64,000 bases of DNA from Oceanisphaera pacifica (GTDB taxonomy: Bacteria; Pseudomonadota; Gammaproteobacteria; Enterobacterales; Aeromonadaceae), in the NCBI RefSeq assembly GCF_017498065.1, contig NZ_JAGDFX010000006.1, positions 1 through 64,000 on the forward strand, read 5' to 3'. The notes below the pieces were generated by a model, which ran no database searches, had not been told where the DNA came from, and saw nothing but the letters and a program-made list of their open reading frames with translations. Positions 20,773 through 29,059 of the stretch are shown here, piece by piece (positions within the stretch are counted from its first letter, which is position 1; each line of letters begins with the position of its first letter). Position numbers and translations under genes: made by a program.

Positions 20773-21696
20773 TTAAACCATAGAGGTATCTCTAAGGTCA
20801 ATAGGCGGCAGCGTTTGTTGAGCATATTCAATAAGGCGTAGCGATAAATCTTTATGAACCCCTCTTTCTAATAGCCAGCGGTGCCAATACAGTGGCTCTG
20901 TAAGTCGGCCTTGGGGGTAGAGCTCGATAAGCTTGCCTGTTTGTAAGTCTTGCTCGATCATGAGTTTGGGGATCAGACAATAGGCAGCGCCAGAGCGCGC
21001 AATAGCGACAAAGGCTTCGGCAGAGCGCACTGCATGGCAGGGGTAGTTACCCACAGGTAAGCCGAAATGCTGCTCTATATAGCGTGCATGCATGTCATCT
21101 CTTTGATCGAATGCCACCGCCGGTGCCTGTTGTAGGGCGGTTTGGCTCAAACCTTGGGCAAAGTAGCGCTGTTTAAATTCGGGTGTAGCAACCAATAAGT
21201 AATCCATTTGACCCAGTGCATCGCTACAACAGCCTGATGGAGACTCAGCGTGCAGACTTATGGCGCCAAACGCCTCGCCACGTGCGAGTCGTTCAAGGCT
21301 GCGAGATTCATCTTCAATCAGCAAGTTGAGCTCAATGGGGTGACTATGTAACAGCGGTGTAAGGGCGGGAATTAACCAAGTTGCGAGGCTGTCAGCGTTA
21401 GTGACAATAGTGACAGTGAGAGGCTTTTGTGGGGCATCAGGCAATAAATCTGCCATAACCGCGCTTTCTAGTTGGCTAACTTGACGATAATGCGCCAGTA
21501 GTCGGTGGCCTGCGTCTGTGAGGCGCAGAGGTTGCCCACGGATCAGTAAGGGTTGGGCTAATCGCAACTCTAGCTGCTTAATACGCTGAGAGACGGCCGA
21601 CTGTGTTAGGTGCAGCGCGTGGGCGGCCCGTTCAAAGCTTTGCTCACTGACTACCTTATCGAATGCCGCCAACAGTTTATAATCCAGTTCGCTCAT
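20773..21696 (-). CDS. argP: LysR-family regulator ArgP (IciA)
   Basis: A 307-residue LysR-type regulator. The helix-turn-helix shows SFERAAHALHLTQSAVSQRI near residue 20. Matches to E. coli ArgP include NADSLATWLIPAL, EDESRSLERLARGE, FDQRDDMHARYIE, CHAVRSAEAFVAIARSG and LYWHRW. ArgP senses arginine and lysine and activates argO. Here it is divergent from the argO exporter gene, the classic arrangement for a LysR regulator and its target. The intergenic region is short (about 60-110 bases) and should hold the shared operator. Confidence 0.93.
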   Translation of the reverse strand: MSELDYKLLAAFDKVVSEQSFERAAHALHLTQSAVSQRIKQLELRLAQPLLIRGQPLRLTDAGHRLLAHYRQVSQLESAVMADLLPDAPQKPLTVTIVTNADSLATWLIPALTPLLHSHPIELNLLIEDESRSLERLARGEAFGAISLHAESPSGCCSDALGQMDYLLVATPEFKQRYFAQGLSQTALQQAPAVAFDQRDDMHARYIEQHFGLPVGNYPCHAVRSAEAFVAIARSGAAYCLIPKLMIEQDLQTGKLIELYPQGRLTEPLYWHRWLLERGVHKDLSLRLIEYAQQTLPPIDLRDTSMV

Positions 21697-21806
21697 CTCT
21701 GTTCTTTATATTAATTTTTTTAAAGGTAGTTAAATTATATTAGTTTTACTTAACAGTGACGACTCTTTACTCTGCCGCTATTCAGGTAAATAAGGCGGCG
21801 CGAGTC

Positions 21807-22430
21807 ATGATGTGTTGGTTACCTTGGGTGCAAGGTTTTACGCTGGGGGCGGGGTTGATTATTCCCATAGGCGCACAAAATGCGTTTGTGCTTAATCAGG
21901 GGATGCGCCGGCAATATCACCTATTAGTGGCGGCTATTTGTAGCGTATTTGATGTGTTGCTAATTAGTTTGGGGGTGTTTGGTGGTGGGGCTGTGCTGCA
22001 ATCACACAGCCTATTATATTGGGGGGTGAGTATAGCTGGCATGGCATTTTTGTTGCTATACGGTGCACATTGTTGGCGTAGGGTGTTTCAGGCACAGCAA
22101 ATTATGGCGCTAAATAGTCAGCAACGGGGGCTAAAAGCGGCCATTATCGGTGTATTAGCGGTCACCTTGCTTAATCCTCAGGTATATATTGAAACCGTGA
22201 TGATTTTGGGTTCGGTAGGCGGTGGCTTGGCCAAATACGATAAATGGGCGTTCGCCATTGGTTGTTTTTGTGCCTCTTTGTTGTGGTTTTTTACGTTAGC
22301 GTTGGCCGCCTCTCGTATGAGTCACTGGTTAAACCGGCCGATAATACAAAAGGTAATGGATGGCGCCATTGGTACGCTTATGTGGCTACTCGCCGCTAAA
22401 TTAGCGTTCGGCTTGTATGAGTACGCTTAA
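21807..22430 (+). CDS. argO: arginine exporter ArgO (LysE family)
   Basis: A 207-residue membrane protein with six hydrophobic segments. Family motifs are GFTLGAGLIIPIGAQNAFVL, GMRRQYHLL, LLNPQVYIETVMILGS and a Trp-rich C-terminal helix. It exports arginine (and toxic analogues such as canavanine in E. coli). The frame is open back to a GTG at 21756, but the ATG at 21807 places IGAQNAF at the same distance from the N-terminus as in E. coli ArgO; 21810 is an equally likely ATG. It is divergent from argP, which should activate it. Confidence 0.9.
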   Translation: MMCWLPWVQGFTLGAGLIIPIGAQNAFVLNQGMRRQYHLLVAAICSVFDVLLISLGVFGGGAVLQSHSLLYWGVSIAGMAFLLLYGAHCWRRVFQAQQIMALNSQQRGLKAAIIGVLAVTLLNPQVYIETVMILGSVGGGLAKYDKWAFAIGCFCASLLWFFTLALAASRMSHWLNRPIIQKVMDGAIGTLMWLLAAKLAFGLYEYA

Positions 22431-22441
22431 GCTTAAGCTGT

Positions 22442-22477
22442 GTTGAGTGTTGAGTTATAAAAAACTCAACACTCAAC
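22442..22477. repeat. perfect 15-bp inverted repeat between convergent genes
   Basis: GTTGAGTGTTGAGTT (22442-22456) and AACTCAACACTCAAC (22463-22477) form a perfect stem with loop ATAAAA. A third partial copy, AACTCAACACTCAG, follows at 22484-22497. It lies between argO and the convergent metY. It may act as a terminator although a clean T-run is missing. Confidence 0.65.
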
Positions 22478-22506
22478 ATTAAAAACTCAACACTCAGTGA
22501 TTTGCA

Positions 22507-23775
22507 TTAAGCGCTCAGTGCCCGTTCTAGATCGGCAATAATATCGTCGATATGCTCGATACCGATTGATAAACGGATCATCTCAGGCGTAACGCCGGCT
22601 TGAGCTTGCTCAGCTTCACTCATTTGACGATGGGTGGTGGAGGCGGGGTGGCAAGAGAGTGAGCGCGTATCACCAATATTCACTAAGCGCTTGATTAGCG
22701 CTAATGCGTCATAAAAACGCACACCTGCTTCATAGCCGTCTTTTAAACCAAAAGATAAAATAGCCGACGGCTTACCCTTCATATAACGCTGAGCACGCTC
22801 ATAGTCGGGGTGATCTTTAAGGCCGGCGTAGTTGACCCACTTCACTTTGGGATGAGCTTGTAAAAACTCCGCGACTTTAAAAGTGTTCTCTACATGACGT
22901 TCCATGCGTAGCGGCAGGGTTTCTAGGCCTTGTAGTAGTAAGAAAGTATTCATGGGCGATAAGGCACTGCCGGTGTTGCGCAGTGGCACTGTGCGGGCAC
23001 GAGCAATAAAGGCTGCAGGCCCAAAAGAGTCGGTATATACCACACCATGATACGCGGGCTCTGGGTTACTAAATTGCGGGAAGCGTGCTTTATGCTTCGC
23101 CCAATCGAACTTGCCGCTATCTACAATCATGCCACCCAGTGAGTTACCGTGACCGCCAATATATTTAGTGAGTGAATGCACGACGATATCGGCACCAAAC
23201 TCAATGGGCTTGCATAATATGGGGCTGGCAACGGTATTATCGACCACTAATGGCACACCTTGGGCGTGAGCAACATCGGCAAGGCCTTGTAAGTCGGTGA
23301 CATTACCTGCGGGGTTGCCGATACTTTCGCAGAATACTGCCTTGGTATTATCGTCAATCAGCTTGGCGATGGCCTCTGGGCTGGCATCTTCGGCAAAGCG
23401 CACTTCAATACCCATGCTGGGTAGCATGTGGGCAAACAGGGTATAAGTGCCGCCATACAGTTGTGGCGTGGTGACTATGTTGTCGCCATTTTGCGCTAAA
23501 GTAATTAACGCATAATGAATGGCTGAACTGCCCGCAGAAACGGCCAAACCGGCAATACCACCCTCTAATGCCGCAACCCGCTGCTCAATCACATCGTTAG
23601 TCGGGTTCATGATGCGGGTATAAATATTGCCAGGCACTTCTAAGTTAAATAAGTCGGCACCGTGTTGGGCGCTGTCAAACTCGTAAGCCACGGTTTGATA
23701 AATAGGCACGGCCACAGATTTAGTGGTGGGATCTGTGGTGTAACCGTGGTGAACGGCGAGGGTTTCGTCTTTCAT
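22507..23775 (-). CDS. metY: O-acetylhomoserine sulfhydrylase / aminocarboxypropyltransferase
   Basis: A 422-residue PLP enzyme of the Cys/Met metabolism family. Key features are YTRIMNPTNDVIEQRVAALEGG, the phosphate-binding SAGSSAIHYA region, DNTVASPILCKPIEFGAD and the Schiff-base lysine in SLTKYIGGHGNS. The length and the IYTRIMNPT/HGNS pattern are those of MetY rather than MetB or MetC. It makes homocysteine from an activated homoserine and sulfide. The metA product in this window is predicted to be O-succinylhomoserine, while MetY usually takes O-acetylhomoserine. The gene follows the sensor kinase by 68 bases on the same strand, but a functional link is unlikely. Confidence 0.92.
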   Translation of the reverse strand: MKDETLAVHHGYTTDPTTKSVAVPIYQTVAYEFDSAQHGADLFNLEVPGNIYTRIMNPTNDVIEQRVAALEGGIAGLAVSAGSSAIHYALITLAQNGDNIVTTPQLYGGTYTLFAHMLPSMGIEVRFAEDASPEAIAKLIDDNTKAVFCESIGNPAGNVTDLQGLADVAHAQGVPLVVDNTVASPILCKPIEFGADIVVHSLTKYIGGHGNSLGGMIVDSGKFDWAKHKARFPQFSNPEPAYHGVVYTDSFGPAAFIARARTVPLRNTGSALSPMNTFLLLQGLETLPLRMERHVENTFKVAEFLQAHPKVKWVNYAGLKDHPDYERAQRYMKGKPSAILSFGLKDGYEAGVRFYDALALIKRLVNIGDTRSLSCHPASTTHRQMSEAEQAQAGVTPEMIRLSIGIEHIDDIIADLERALSA

Positions 23776-23843
23776 AAAATACTGTCCTTGTGTGAGAGGT
23801 ACTGCCCAATGTAGGAAGTTTCACTCTGCGTGTAAAGTCGACC

Positions 23844-25220
23844 TTAGCGAGGTAAGAATATTTGCGCCAATAAGCCGCCTTGGGGGTGATTGCTAAGTAG
23901 TAATTGACCGCCATGTTGATGAATAAGAGTGCGGGCGATAGCTAAGCCTAGGCCAATGCTGCCACCTTCTACGTTACGGGCTGAATCTAAGCGAATAAAA
24001 GGCTTAAATACCTCGGCTAGCTGATCGTCAGCGATACCGGGGCCAAAGTCGCGAATATTGATCTGAATTTGCTCATGTGTGGCACTTAAGCTTGTCTCCA
24101 CTTTGTCACCATACTTTACTCCATTATCGAGTAAGTTTTGTAACGCTCGGCGCAATGCGGTTGACCGGCCGCGATAGAGTATGGTGTCTTGCGCCGTTAA
24201 TACGACTGAGTGGCCGTTATCTTGTAAGTCATCACACACACTTTGCAACAAGCTGGTTAAGTCTAAGTTGTTTATGGGTTCGGCAAGGCCATCTTCACGG
24301 GCAAATTGTAAGGTGGCATTAAGCATTTGCTCCATTAACTTAAGGCTTTGTTGTATTTTTTGTTTGTCTTCTCCGTCGGGGAGAAACTCACAACGCAGTT
24401 GTAAGGTAGTTATCGGGGTGCGCAAGTCATGAGAAATGGCTGCCAGCATGTGAGTTCTGTCCGACACAAATCGATCGAGCCGGTTTTGCATGCGATTAAA
24501 GGCACTGAGGGTGTCACGAATTTCTCGCGGCCCGCTTTCGTTGATCGGCTCCGGTTTATCACCGCGGCCCAAGCGTTCTGCTTGTAGGGCTAACTCGTTT
24601 AAAGGGCGAGTGGTGCGCTGTAATAGCCAGATCATTAATCCCGCGAGTAAGGCGGCTAGCACAATAAAAGAGAGTACGGCTTTAGCCGACCAACCGGGAA
24701 TATCACTGTCTGTTAGTGAGGTAAAGCTTAGCCAGCGACCATCATTTAACTCTATGCCGCCTTGTAAGCGAATATCGGGTCTAGCAGAAGGGTGACGGTG
24801 GCGAGGAAAATTACGCGGCGAGTGATGACTTCTAGAGGCTTTGTGCTCTACGTTAATATGAATGGCGCGCTGCTTGGGGTAGCCGAGTTTGCTACGCACT
24901 ATATGTTCAAACCGTGCACTGCGCTCATTGGATGTGGGCCGGGAATTATTAATATTAAGGCGCAGGGTTTCGCTGCGGCTGGCGCGCAAAATTTCATTAT
25001 GTAAGGCAGGAGGTGCTTGGTTTAATAGCCGTGTGACAGAGATCAAGCGCTGCAAGGTAAAGCGACTATTCACCAAGCCTAAGGTTTCCTCTCGCTCCAT
25101 ACGATAAATTTGGATACCTACCAGCTGGATCAGGACTAAGGCCAACAGCGCCACCATAATCACTTGTCCGGTGAGGCTACTCAGCCAAAAGCGTAGTCGT
25201 TTAATTCCCATGGCGCACAT
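23844..25220 (-). CDS. sensor histidine kinase (OmpR-partner type)
   Basis: A 458-residue inner-membrane kinase. It has a transmembrane helix at about 14-36, a periplasmic region at about 37-180, a second helix at about 181-200, a HAMP segment, the H-box AAISHDLRTPIT with His264, an N-box LRRALQNLLDNGVKYG, and G-boxes FGPGIAD and GSIGLGLAIA. The periplasmic part has an unusual Arg/His-rich stretch at 121-144 (HINVEH...SHHSPRNFPRHRH), which could bind metal or polyanions. It overlaps the upstream response regulator by 20 bases, so the two are translated together. The signal is unknown. An alternative ATG is at 25211. Confidence 0.9.
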   Translation of the reverse strand: MCAMGIKRLRFWLSSLTGQVIMVALLALVLIQLVGIQIYRMEREETLGLVNSRFTLQRLISVTRLLNQAPPALHNEILRASRSETLRLNINNSRPTSNERSARFEHIVRSKLGYPKQRAIHINVEHKASRSHHSPRNFPRHRHPSARPDIRLQGGIELNDGRWLSFTSLTDSDIPGWSAKAVLSFIVLAALLAGLMIWLLQRTTRPLNELALQAERLGRGDKPEPINESGPREIRDTLSAFNRMQNRLDRFVSDRTHMLAAISHDLRTPITTLQLRCEFLPDGEDKQKIQQSLKLMEQMLNATLQFAREDGLAEPINNLDLTSLLQSVCDDLQDNGHSVVLTAQDTILYRGRSTALRRALQNLLDNGVKYGDKVETSLSATHEQIQINIRDFGPGIADDQLAEVFKPFIRLDSARNVEGGSIGLGLAIARTLIHQHGGQLLLSNHPQGGLLAQIFLPR

Positions 25221-25926
25221 CGGTCACCAGCATATAGCCACCCCCCCAAATGGTTTTAATTAATTGTGGTTGCTTAGAGTCGCGTTCTAACTTGCGCCTG
25301 AGCCGACTGACTAAGGTGTCGATGGCGCGATCAAAGGCTTGGGCTTCTCGGCCGCGGGCCAAATCCAGTAATTGGTCGCGACTGAGTACATGGTGTGGGT
25401 GCTGGGTAAATACCCGTAATAAGTCGAACTCGGCCGTGCTTAAGCTTACGGTTACGCCTACATCATCACGCAGCTCACGGCGAGCAAGATCTAAGCGCCA
25501 ACGATCAAAGTGCAGGTGCTGTACTTCTTCGGGTGTGATGGGCACGCCAGCCATAGGTTGCCGTCTTAATACTGCCTTAATACGGGCGAGTAGCTCGCGT
25601 GGGTTAAACGGCTTGGGTAGGTAGTCATCGGCGCCCATTTCTAATCCCACTATACGGTCTGTTTCTTCACCGACTGCGGTAAGCATAATAATGGGTACCT
25701 CATTGCCTTGACCGCGCAGTTCACGACACAAAGTCAGGCCGTCATCACCGGGTAACATGAGATCGAGAATAATCAAATCAGGTTCTTGATGGCTTAAATG
25801 CTGGCGCATTGCATGCCCGTCGGGCACGGCTTGTACCTGATAACCGTGCTGCTCTAAAAAGCGAGTTAAGAGACTGCGAATTTCGCTGTGATCATCCACC
25901 ACTAATAATTGTTTGCCGCTACTCAT
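25201..25926 (-). CDS. OmpR-family response regulator
   Basis: A 241-residue regulator. The receiver domain has the acidic pair DD at 11-12, the phospho-acceptor Asp55 in LIILDLMLPGDDG, a conserved Thr in IIMLTAV and the Lys in LPKPFNPRE. The C-terminal winged-helix DNA-binding domain contains AFDRAIDTLVSRLRRKLE and TIWGGGYML. It is the partner of the kinase that overlaps its 3' end. The divergent region between it and the Spy-like gene has TGACA-type repeats and a perfect GTGACA/TGTCAC dyad that may be its binding site. Confidence 0.92.
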   Translation of the reverse strand: MSSGKQLLVVDDHSEIRSLLTRFLEQHGYQVQAVPDGHAMRQHLSHQEPDLIILDLMLPGDDGLTLCRELRGQGNEVPIIMLTAVGEETDRIVGLEMGADDYLPKPFNPRELLARIKAVLRRQPMAGVPITPEEVQHLHFDRWRLDLARRELRDDVGVTVSLSTAEFDLLRVFTQHPHHVLSRDQLLDLARGREAQAFDRAIDTLVSRLRRKLERDSKQPQLIKTIWGGGYMLVTDVRHGN

Positions 25927-26009
25927 CTGTTGCCCTCTTTGTGATTACTTAACCAGTATAAGCGGCTTAGCTGCAAAAATGATGTCAAAGTATGGCAAGG
26001 TACCAATGC

Positions 26010-26024
26010 GTGACACTTTGTCAC
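26010..26024. promoter_or_regulatory. candidate response-regulator operator
   Basis: GTGACA-CTT-TGTCAC is a perfect 6-bp dyad in the divergent region between the response regulator and the Spy-like gene. Two more TGACA units follow at 26040-26044 and 26053-26057, 13 bases apart. The spacing suits an OmpR-type dimer site. Confidence 0.45.
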
Positions 26025-26124
26025 AATAAAGTGATTAGCTGACACAGTTTGCTGACAACAGCTTGCTTTAATAGAGTGACTGACATCCTAAACCGTAAGT
26101 CCACTCCTTGTTGAGGTTATTATT

Positions 26125-26604
26125 ATGAAGATGAAATATAGCGCACTATTACTTGCCACTAGCTTGCTGGCTGCCCCTGCATTAGTGAATGCCGAAGGCC
26201 AAGGGGAACAAAATAGAGGCCATCATGGTCAACATTCGCAAATGAAAGACGGCTGTGAAATGGGCCATAAAGGCATGCATAAATCCGGTTATCACGGAAA
26301 GCGTCATCACGGCATGGGTGGACATATGATGGACGCAGAGCGTTTCGAAAAATATCTTGAAAAGCGCTTAGATAAGTTAGAAACCCCAGATTTAAAAGCA
26401 CAGTTTATTGCCAGCTATCAAGCGCGCTTGGCATCAGCTGAGCAGAGCATGCTGTTGCGTAAATTAATGGCAGAGCATAAAGCGGAGCAAATAGAAAATA
26501 AAGAGCTTAAAGCAGCGACCCTTGAAAAAGTTACTGCCGAACATAAGCTTAAGCAGCTGCGTATTAAGCAAATGCAAGACTTGCTGACTGACGCTAACAA
26601 ATAA
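26125..26604 (+). CDS. Spy/CpxP-like periplasmic protein, His- and Met-rich
   Basis: A 159-residue secreted protein. The signal peptide is MKMKYSALLLATSLLAAPAL, with cleavage after VNA. The mature N-terminus is rich in His, Gly and Met (HHGQHSQMKDGCEMGHKG, then YHGKRHHGMGGHMM). The rest is helical and highly charged, ending in a coiled-coil-like region. This fits Spy/CpxP-like periplasmic chaperones or metal-binding proteins, although clear LTxxQ motifs are not seen. It is divergent from the two-component genes, a common arrangement in which the regulator activates the periplasmic effector. The His/Met-rich part and the His-rich sensor loop together suggest a metal signal, which is inference. 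Confidence 0.7.
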   Translation: MKMKYSALLLATSLLAAPALVNAEGQGEQNRGHHGQHSQMKDGCEMGHKGMHKSGYHGKRHHGMGGHMMDAERFEKYLEKRLDKLETPDLKAQFIASYQARLASAEQSMLLRKLMAEHKAEQIENKELKAATLEKVTAEHKLKQLRIKQMQDLLTDANK

Positions 26605-26614
26605 AGTATTAAGC

Positions 26615-26696
26615 GCCCAGCGCCTTGGGTTAAGAATAAAGGGCGAGAAAAGTCCCGGGGTACACGGCTTCGGGACTACCTCCCTGAACGCTGGGC
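26615..26696. repeat. nested hairpin element between convergent genes
   Basis: Outer arms GCCCAGCG (26615-26622) and CGCTGGGC (26689-26696) enclose an inner stem AGTCCCG (26651-26657) with CGGGACT (26671-26677). It fills the gap between the Spy-like gene and asnC and touches the asnC stop codon. It may work as a bidirectional terminator or be a mobile palindromic repeat. Confidence 0.5.
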
Positions 26697-27170
26697 CTAA
26701 GGCGTAACGTCTTTGTTGATGGGCTGCTGTAAGGAGATCAGGGTTTCGGTGGACTGTATTTCATCGATCACTTGGATTTTATTGACCAGCACTTGCTGTA
26801 ACTCGTCAATAGAGCGGGTCATTATCTTGATAAACACATTGTAGTGACCTGTGGTGTAGTAAGCTTCTACGACCTCCGTTAGCTGCTCTAGTTTGGCGAG
26901 TGCCACTGGGTAATCGCGGGCACTTTTTAGAATAATGCCAATAAAGCAACACACATCATAACCTAGCTTTTTAGCATTCACTTGCACGTGAGTGCCTTCA
27001 ATAATTCCTGCCTGTTTCATTTTTTCGACCCGCACATGAATAGTGCCAGGGCTCACCGCAAATCGCTTGGCTAGTTCGGCATAGGGCGTGCGCGCATTCT
27101 CCATTAATGCCATGAGAATGGATTTATCTAGATTGTCGATTCGATAATGTGCGTCGCTTTTCTCAGTCAT
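26697..27170 (-). CDS. asnC: AsnC, Lrp-family regulator
   Basis: A 157-residue Lrp/AsnC regulator, close to E. coli AsnC (152 aa). The N-terminal helix-turn-helix shows NARTPYAELAKRFAVSPGTI and VRVEKMKQAGIIEGTHV. The C-terminal RAM domain shows KLGYDVCCFIGIILKSA and AYYTTGHYNVFIKIM. In E. coli AsnC activates asnA when asparagine is scarce. Here it is divergent from asnA, the same arrangement, with an AT-rich shared promoter region of about 138 bases. Confidence 0.95.
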   Translation of the reverse strand: MTEKSDAHYRIDNLDKSILMALMENARTPYAELAKRFAVSPGTIHVRVEKMKQAGIIEGTHVQVNAKKLGYDVCCFIGIILKSARDYPVALAKLEQLTEVVEAYYTTGHYNVFIKIMTRSIDELQQVLVNKIQVIDEIQSTETLISLQQPINKDVTP

Positions 27171-27308
27171 TTTTTGTGTTTTCCTTAAAATTAAGTCATT
27201 TTTTTAATTAATTTAAACCGATGTGGGAGTTTTTTCTATGTAATATTGAATTAAGTTGGGTTTTGTCTGATTATTTAATAATACTAACTAGCAACCTAGG
27301 TGAATGAC

Positions 27309-28301
27309 ATGAAGCAATCCTATATTGAACGCCAACGCCAAATCCGCTTTGTGCGGGAGTATTTTTCTGATCAGCTGGCGCAAAAGCTCAATTTATTGGA
27401 AGTGCAGGCTCCCATTCTTAGCCGCCTAGGTGATGGTATGCAAGATAACCTTTCTGGCTCAGAAAAAGCGGTGCAGGTAAAAGCAAAAGCTATACCGGGC
27501 TCGGTATTTGAAGTAGTGCACTCGTTAGCCAAATGGAAACGCCACACCCTAGCACGTTTCGAGTTTACTCCCGGTGAGGGCATTTATACCCATATGAAAG
27601 CGCTGCGCCCAGATGAAGATAACCTCAGCCCCATTCACTCTGTGTATGTGGATCAGTGGGATTGGGAACAAGTAATGTCGGCGCAAGAGCGCAATGTTGA
27701 TTTTTTAGTGCGCACTGTGGAACAAATTTACGACGGCATCAAAAAAACAGAACTGGCAGCAGCAGGTGAGTTTGGTTTAACGCCTTTTTTGCCTGATCAT
27801 ATTCATATCTTACATGCCGAAGAGTTACTTACCCGTTATCCTGATTTAGATGCCAAAGGCCGTGAGCGAGCGGTTGCCAAAGAATTTGGGGCGGTATTCT
27901 TAATCGGCATTGGCTGTGAATTAAGCCACGGTGAGAGCCACGATGTGCGCGCGCCAGACTACGATGACTGGTCCACCCAGGGTAAAGAGGGCTTATGCGG
28001 CCTAAACGGTGATATTTTGGTGTGGAACCCCATCTTAGAAAATGCCTTTGAGTTATCTTCTATGGGCATTCGGGTTGATCAAGACGCGCTTAATCATCAG
28101 CTGGCGCTAACCGGCCAAGAAAGCCGAGCGAGTCAAGAATGGCACCAAGCTTTGCTAGCCGGAAAGCTACCACAAACTATTGGCGGCGGTATTGGCCAGT
28201 CACGCTTAGTCATGTTGTTATTGCAGCTGTCACACATAGGTCAGGTGCAATGTGGTATTTGGCCAGCTCAATTACACGAGTCAGTAGCAGAATTACTGTA
28301 A
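27309..28301 (+). CDS. asnA: aspartate-ammonia ligase (asparagine synthetase A)
   Basis: A 330-residue cytoplasmic enzyme that makes asparagine from aspartate, ammonia and ATP. It is the same length as E. coli AsnA when started at the ATG at 27309, which has AGGTGA 5 bases upstream; a GTG at 27300 overlaps that ribosome site and is less likely. Conserved class-II-synthetase-like blocks include [69 protein letters not shown] and [11 protein letters not shown]. It is divergent from its regulator asnC and ends at a strong terminator. Confidence 0.97.
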   Translation: MKQSYIERQRQIRFVREYFSDQLAQKLNLLEVQAPILSRLGDGMQDNLSGSEKAVQVKAKAIPGSVFEVVHSLAKWKRHTLARFEFTPGEGIYTHMKALRPDEDNLSPIHSVYVDQWDWEQVMSAQERNVDFLVRTVEQIYDGIKKTELAAAGEFGLTPFLPDHIHILHAEELLTRYPDLDAKGRERAVAKEFGAVFLIGIGCELSHGESHDVRAPDYDDWSTQGKEGLCGLNGDILVWNPILENAFELSSMGIRVDQDALNHQLALTGQESRASQEWHQALLAGKLPQTIGGGIGQSRLVMLLLQLSHIGQVQCGIWPAQLHESVAELL

Positions 28302-28320
28302 GCCGAATAAAAATCGCCAC

Positions 28321-28350
28321 AAAAACGGGAACCATGGGTTCCCGTTTTTT
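28321..28350. terminator. terminator after asnA
   Basis: AAAAACGGGAACC and GGTTCCCGTTTTT form a 13-bp perfect stem around ATG, with T-run on one side and A-run on the other. It can serve asnA and the convergent CBS-domain gene. Confidence 0.93.
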
Positions 28351-28379
28351 GTTGTATGCTCGCTTATAGCTGCAAGCGG

Positions 28380-28793
28380 TTAGTAGCTAATAGTACAGGT
28401 TTGTAATTTTTCGTTAAGAAACTGCATCACTTGATGGCGGGTGACCATACCCACCACTTTATTATCTTCTATTACCGGATATAGCTTAGGCTTAGCACCG
28501 CCCATTAAACGGGCGAGCTCAAACACATCGCTGTCGGGGGATACCGTTAGGGGCTCTTTATACATGATATCGTTAACGGTAACGCGGTTATCACAGTGAT
28601 AGCTGGCCTTAACTAGAGTAGGAATACAGTCTTGTTCAGAAAAAAAGCCAATAATGTTGCGCTGGGTATTAACCACCGGCAGACCGCTTAAACCAGAAGA
28701 TAAGAGCTTGTCTAACGCCTCTGTAATCGACATTTCAGCCGTTAGTAGAGGAATGCTGCGTCGCATAATTTCACTTACTGTTGCCATTGCCAT
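28380..28793 (-). CDS. CBS-domain pair protein
   Basis: A 137-residue stand-alone Bateman module made of two CBS domains: MRRSIPLLTAEMSITEALD...GLSGLPVVN and IMYKEPLTVSPDSDVFELARLM...LYPVIEDNKVVGMVTRHQVM. Such proteins bind adenosine nucleotides or other ligands and regulate partner enzymes or transporters. The partner is unknown here. The ATG at 28793 was chosen because AGGAG sits 7 bases upstream. The frame stays open to 28832 but that start lacks a ribosome site. It stands alone between asnA and the fap operon. Confidence 0.8.
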   Translation of the reverse strand: MAMATVSEIMRRSIPLLTAEMSITEALDKLLSSGLSGLPVVNTQRNIIGFFSEQDCIPTLVKASYHCDNRVTVNDIMYKEPLTVSPDSDVFELARLMGGAKPKLYPVIEDNKVVGMVTRHQVMQFLNEKLQTCTISY

Positions 28794-28995
28794 TATGAAT
28801 CTCCTTGTATGTGGCTTCTTCATGTAGATCATCTATAAGATCTACAGAAAAGACTGAAATTGAGTTTGCCATTATTTACAGGGTAAGCCAACTAGAGCCC
28901 AATATAAGAGACTCGTCACCTCTACACAGTATAGTGCACAGTGCAGAGAGTGACATAATGTATGGATGTTAAGGAATGTTGGTGCTTGGTAAAAT

Positions 28996-29028
28996 GCCAG
29001 CTTTTGAGATGTATACACAAAATCTGGC
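28996..29028 (-). terminator. probable terminator of the fap operon
   Basis: On the minus strand, GCCAGATTTT pairs with AAAAGCTGGC (one mismatch) and is followed by ATTTT. It lies 31 bases after the fapF stop. The loop is long, so the strength is uncertain. Confidence 0.45.
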
Positions 29029-29059
29029 ACTCGCTATATTGATGCAGTTAACGCTTAGA

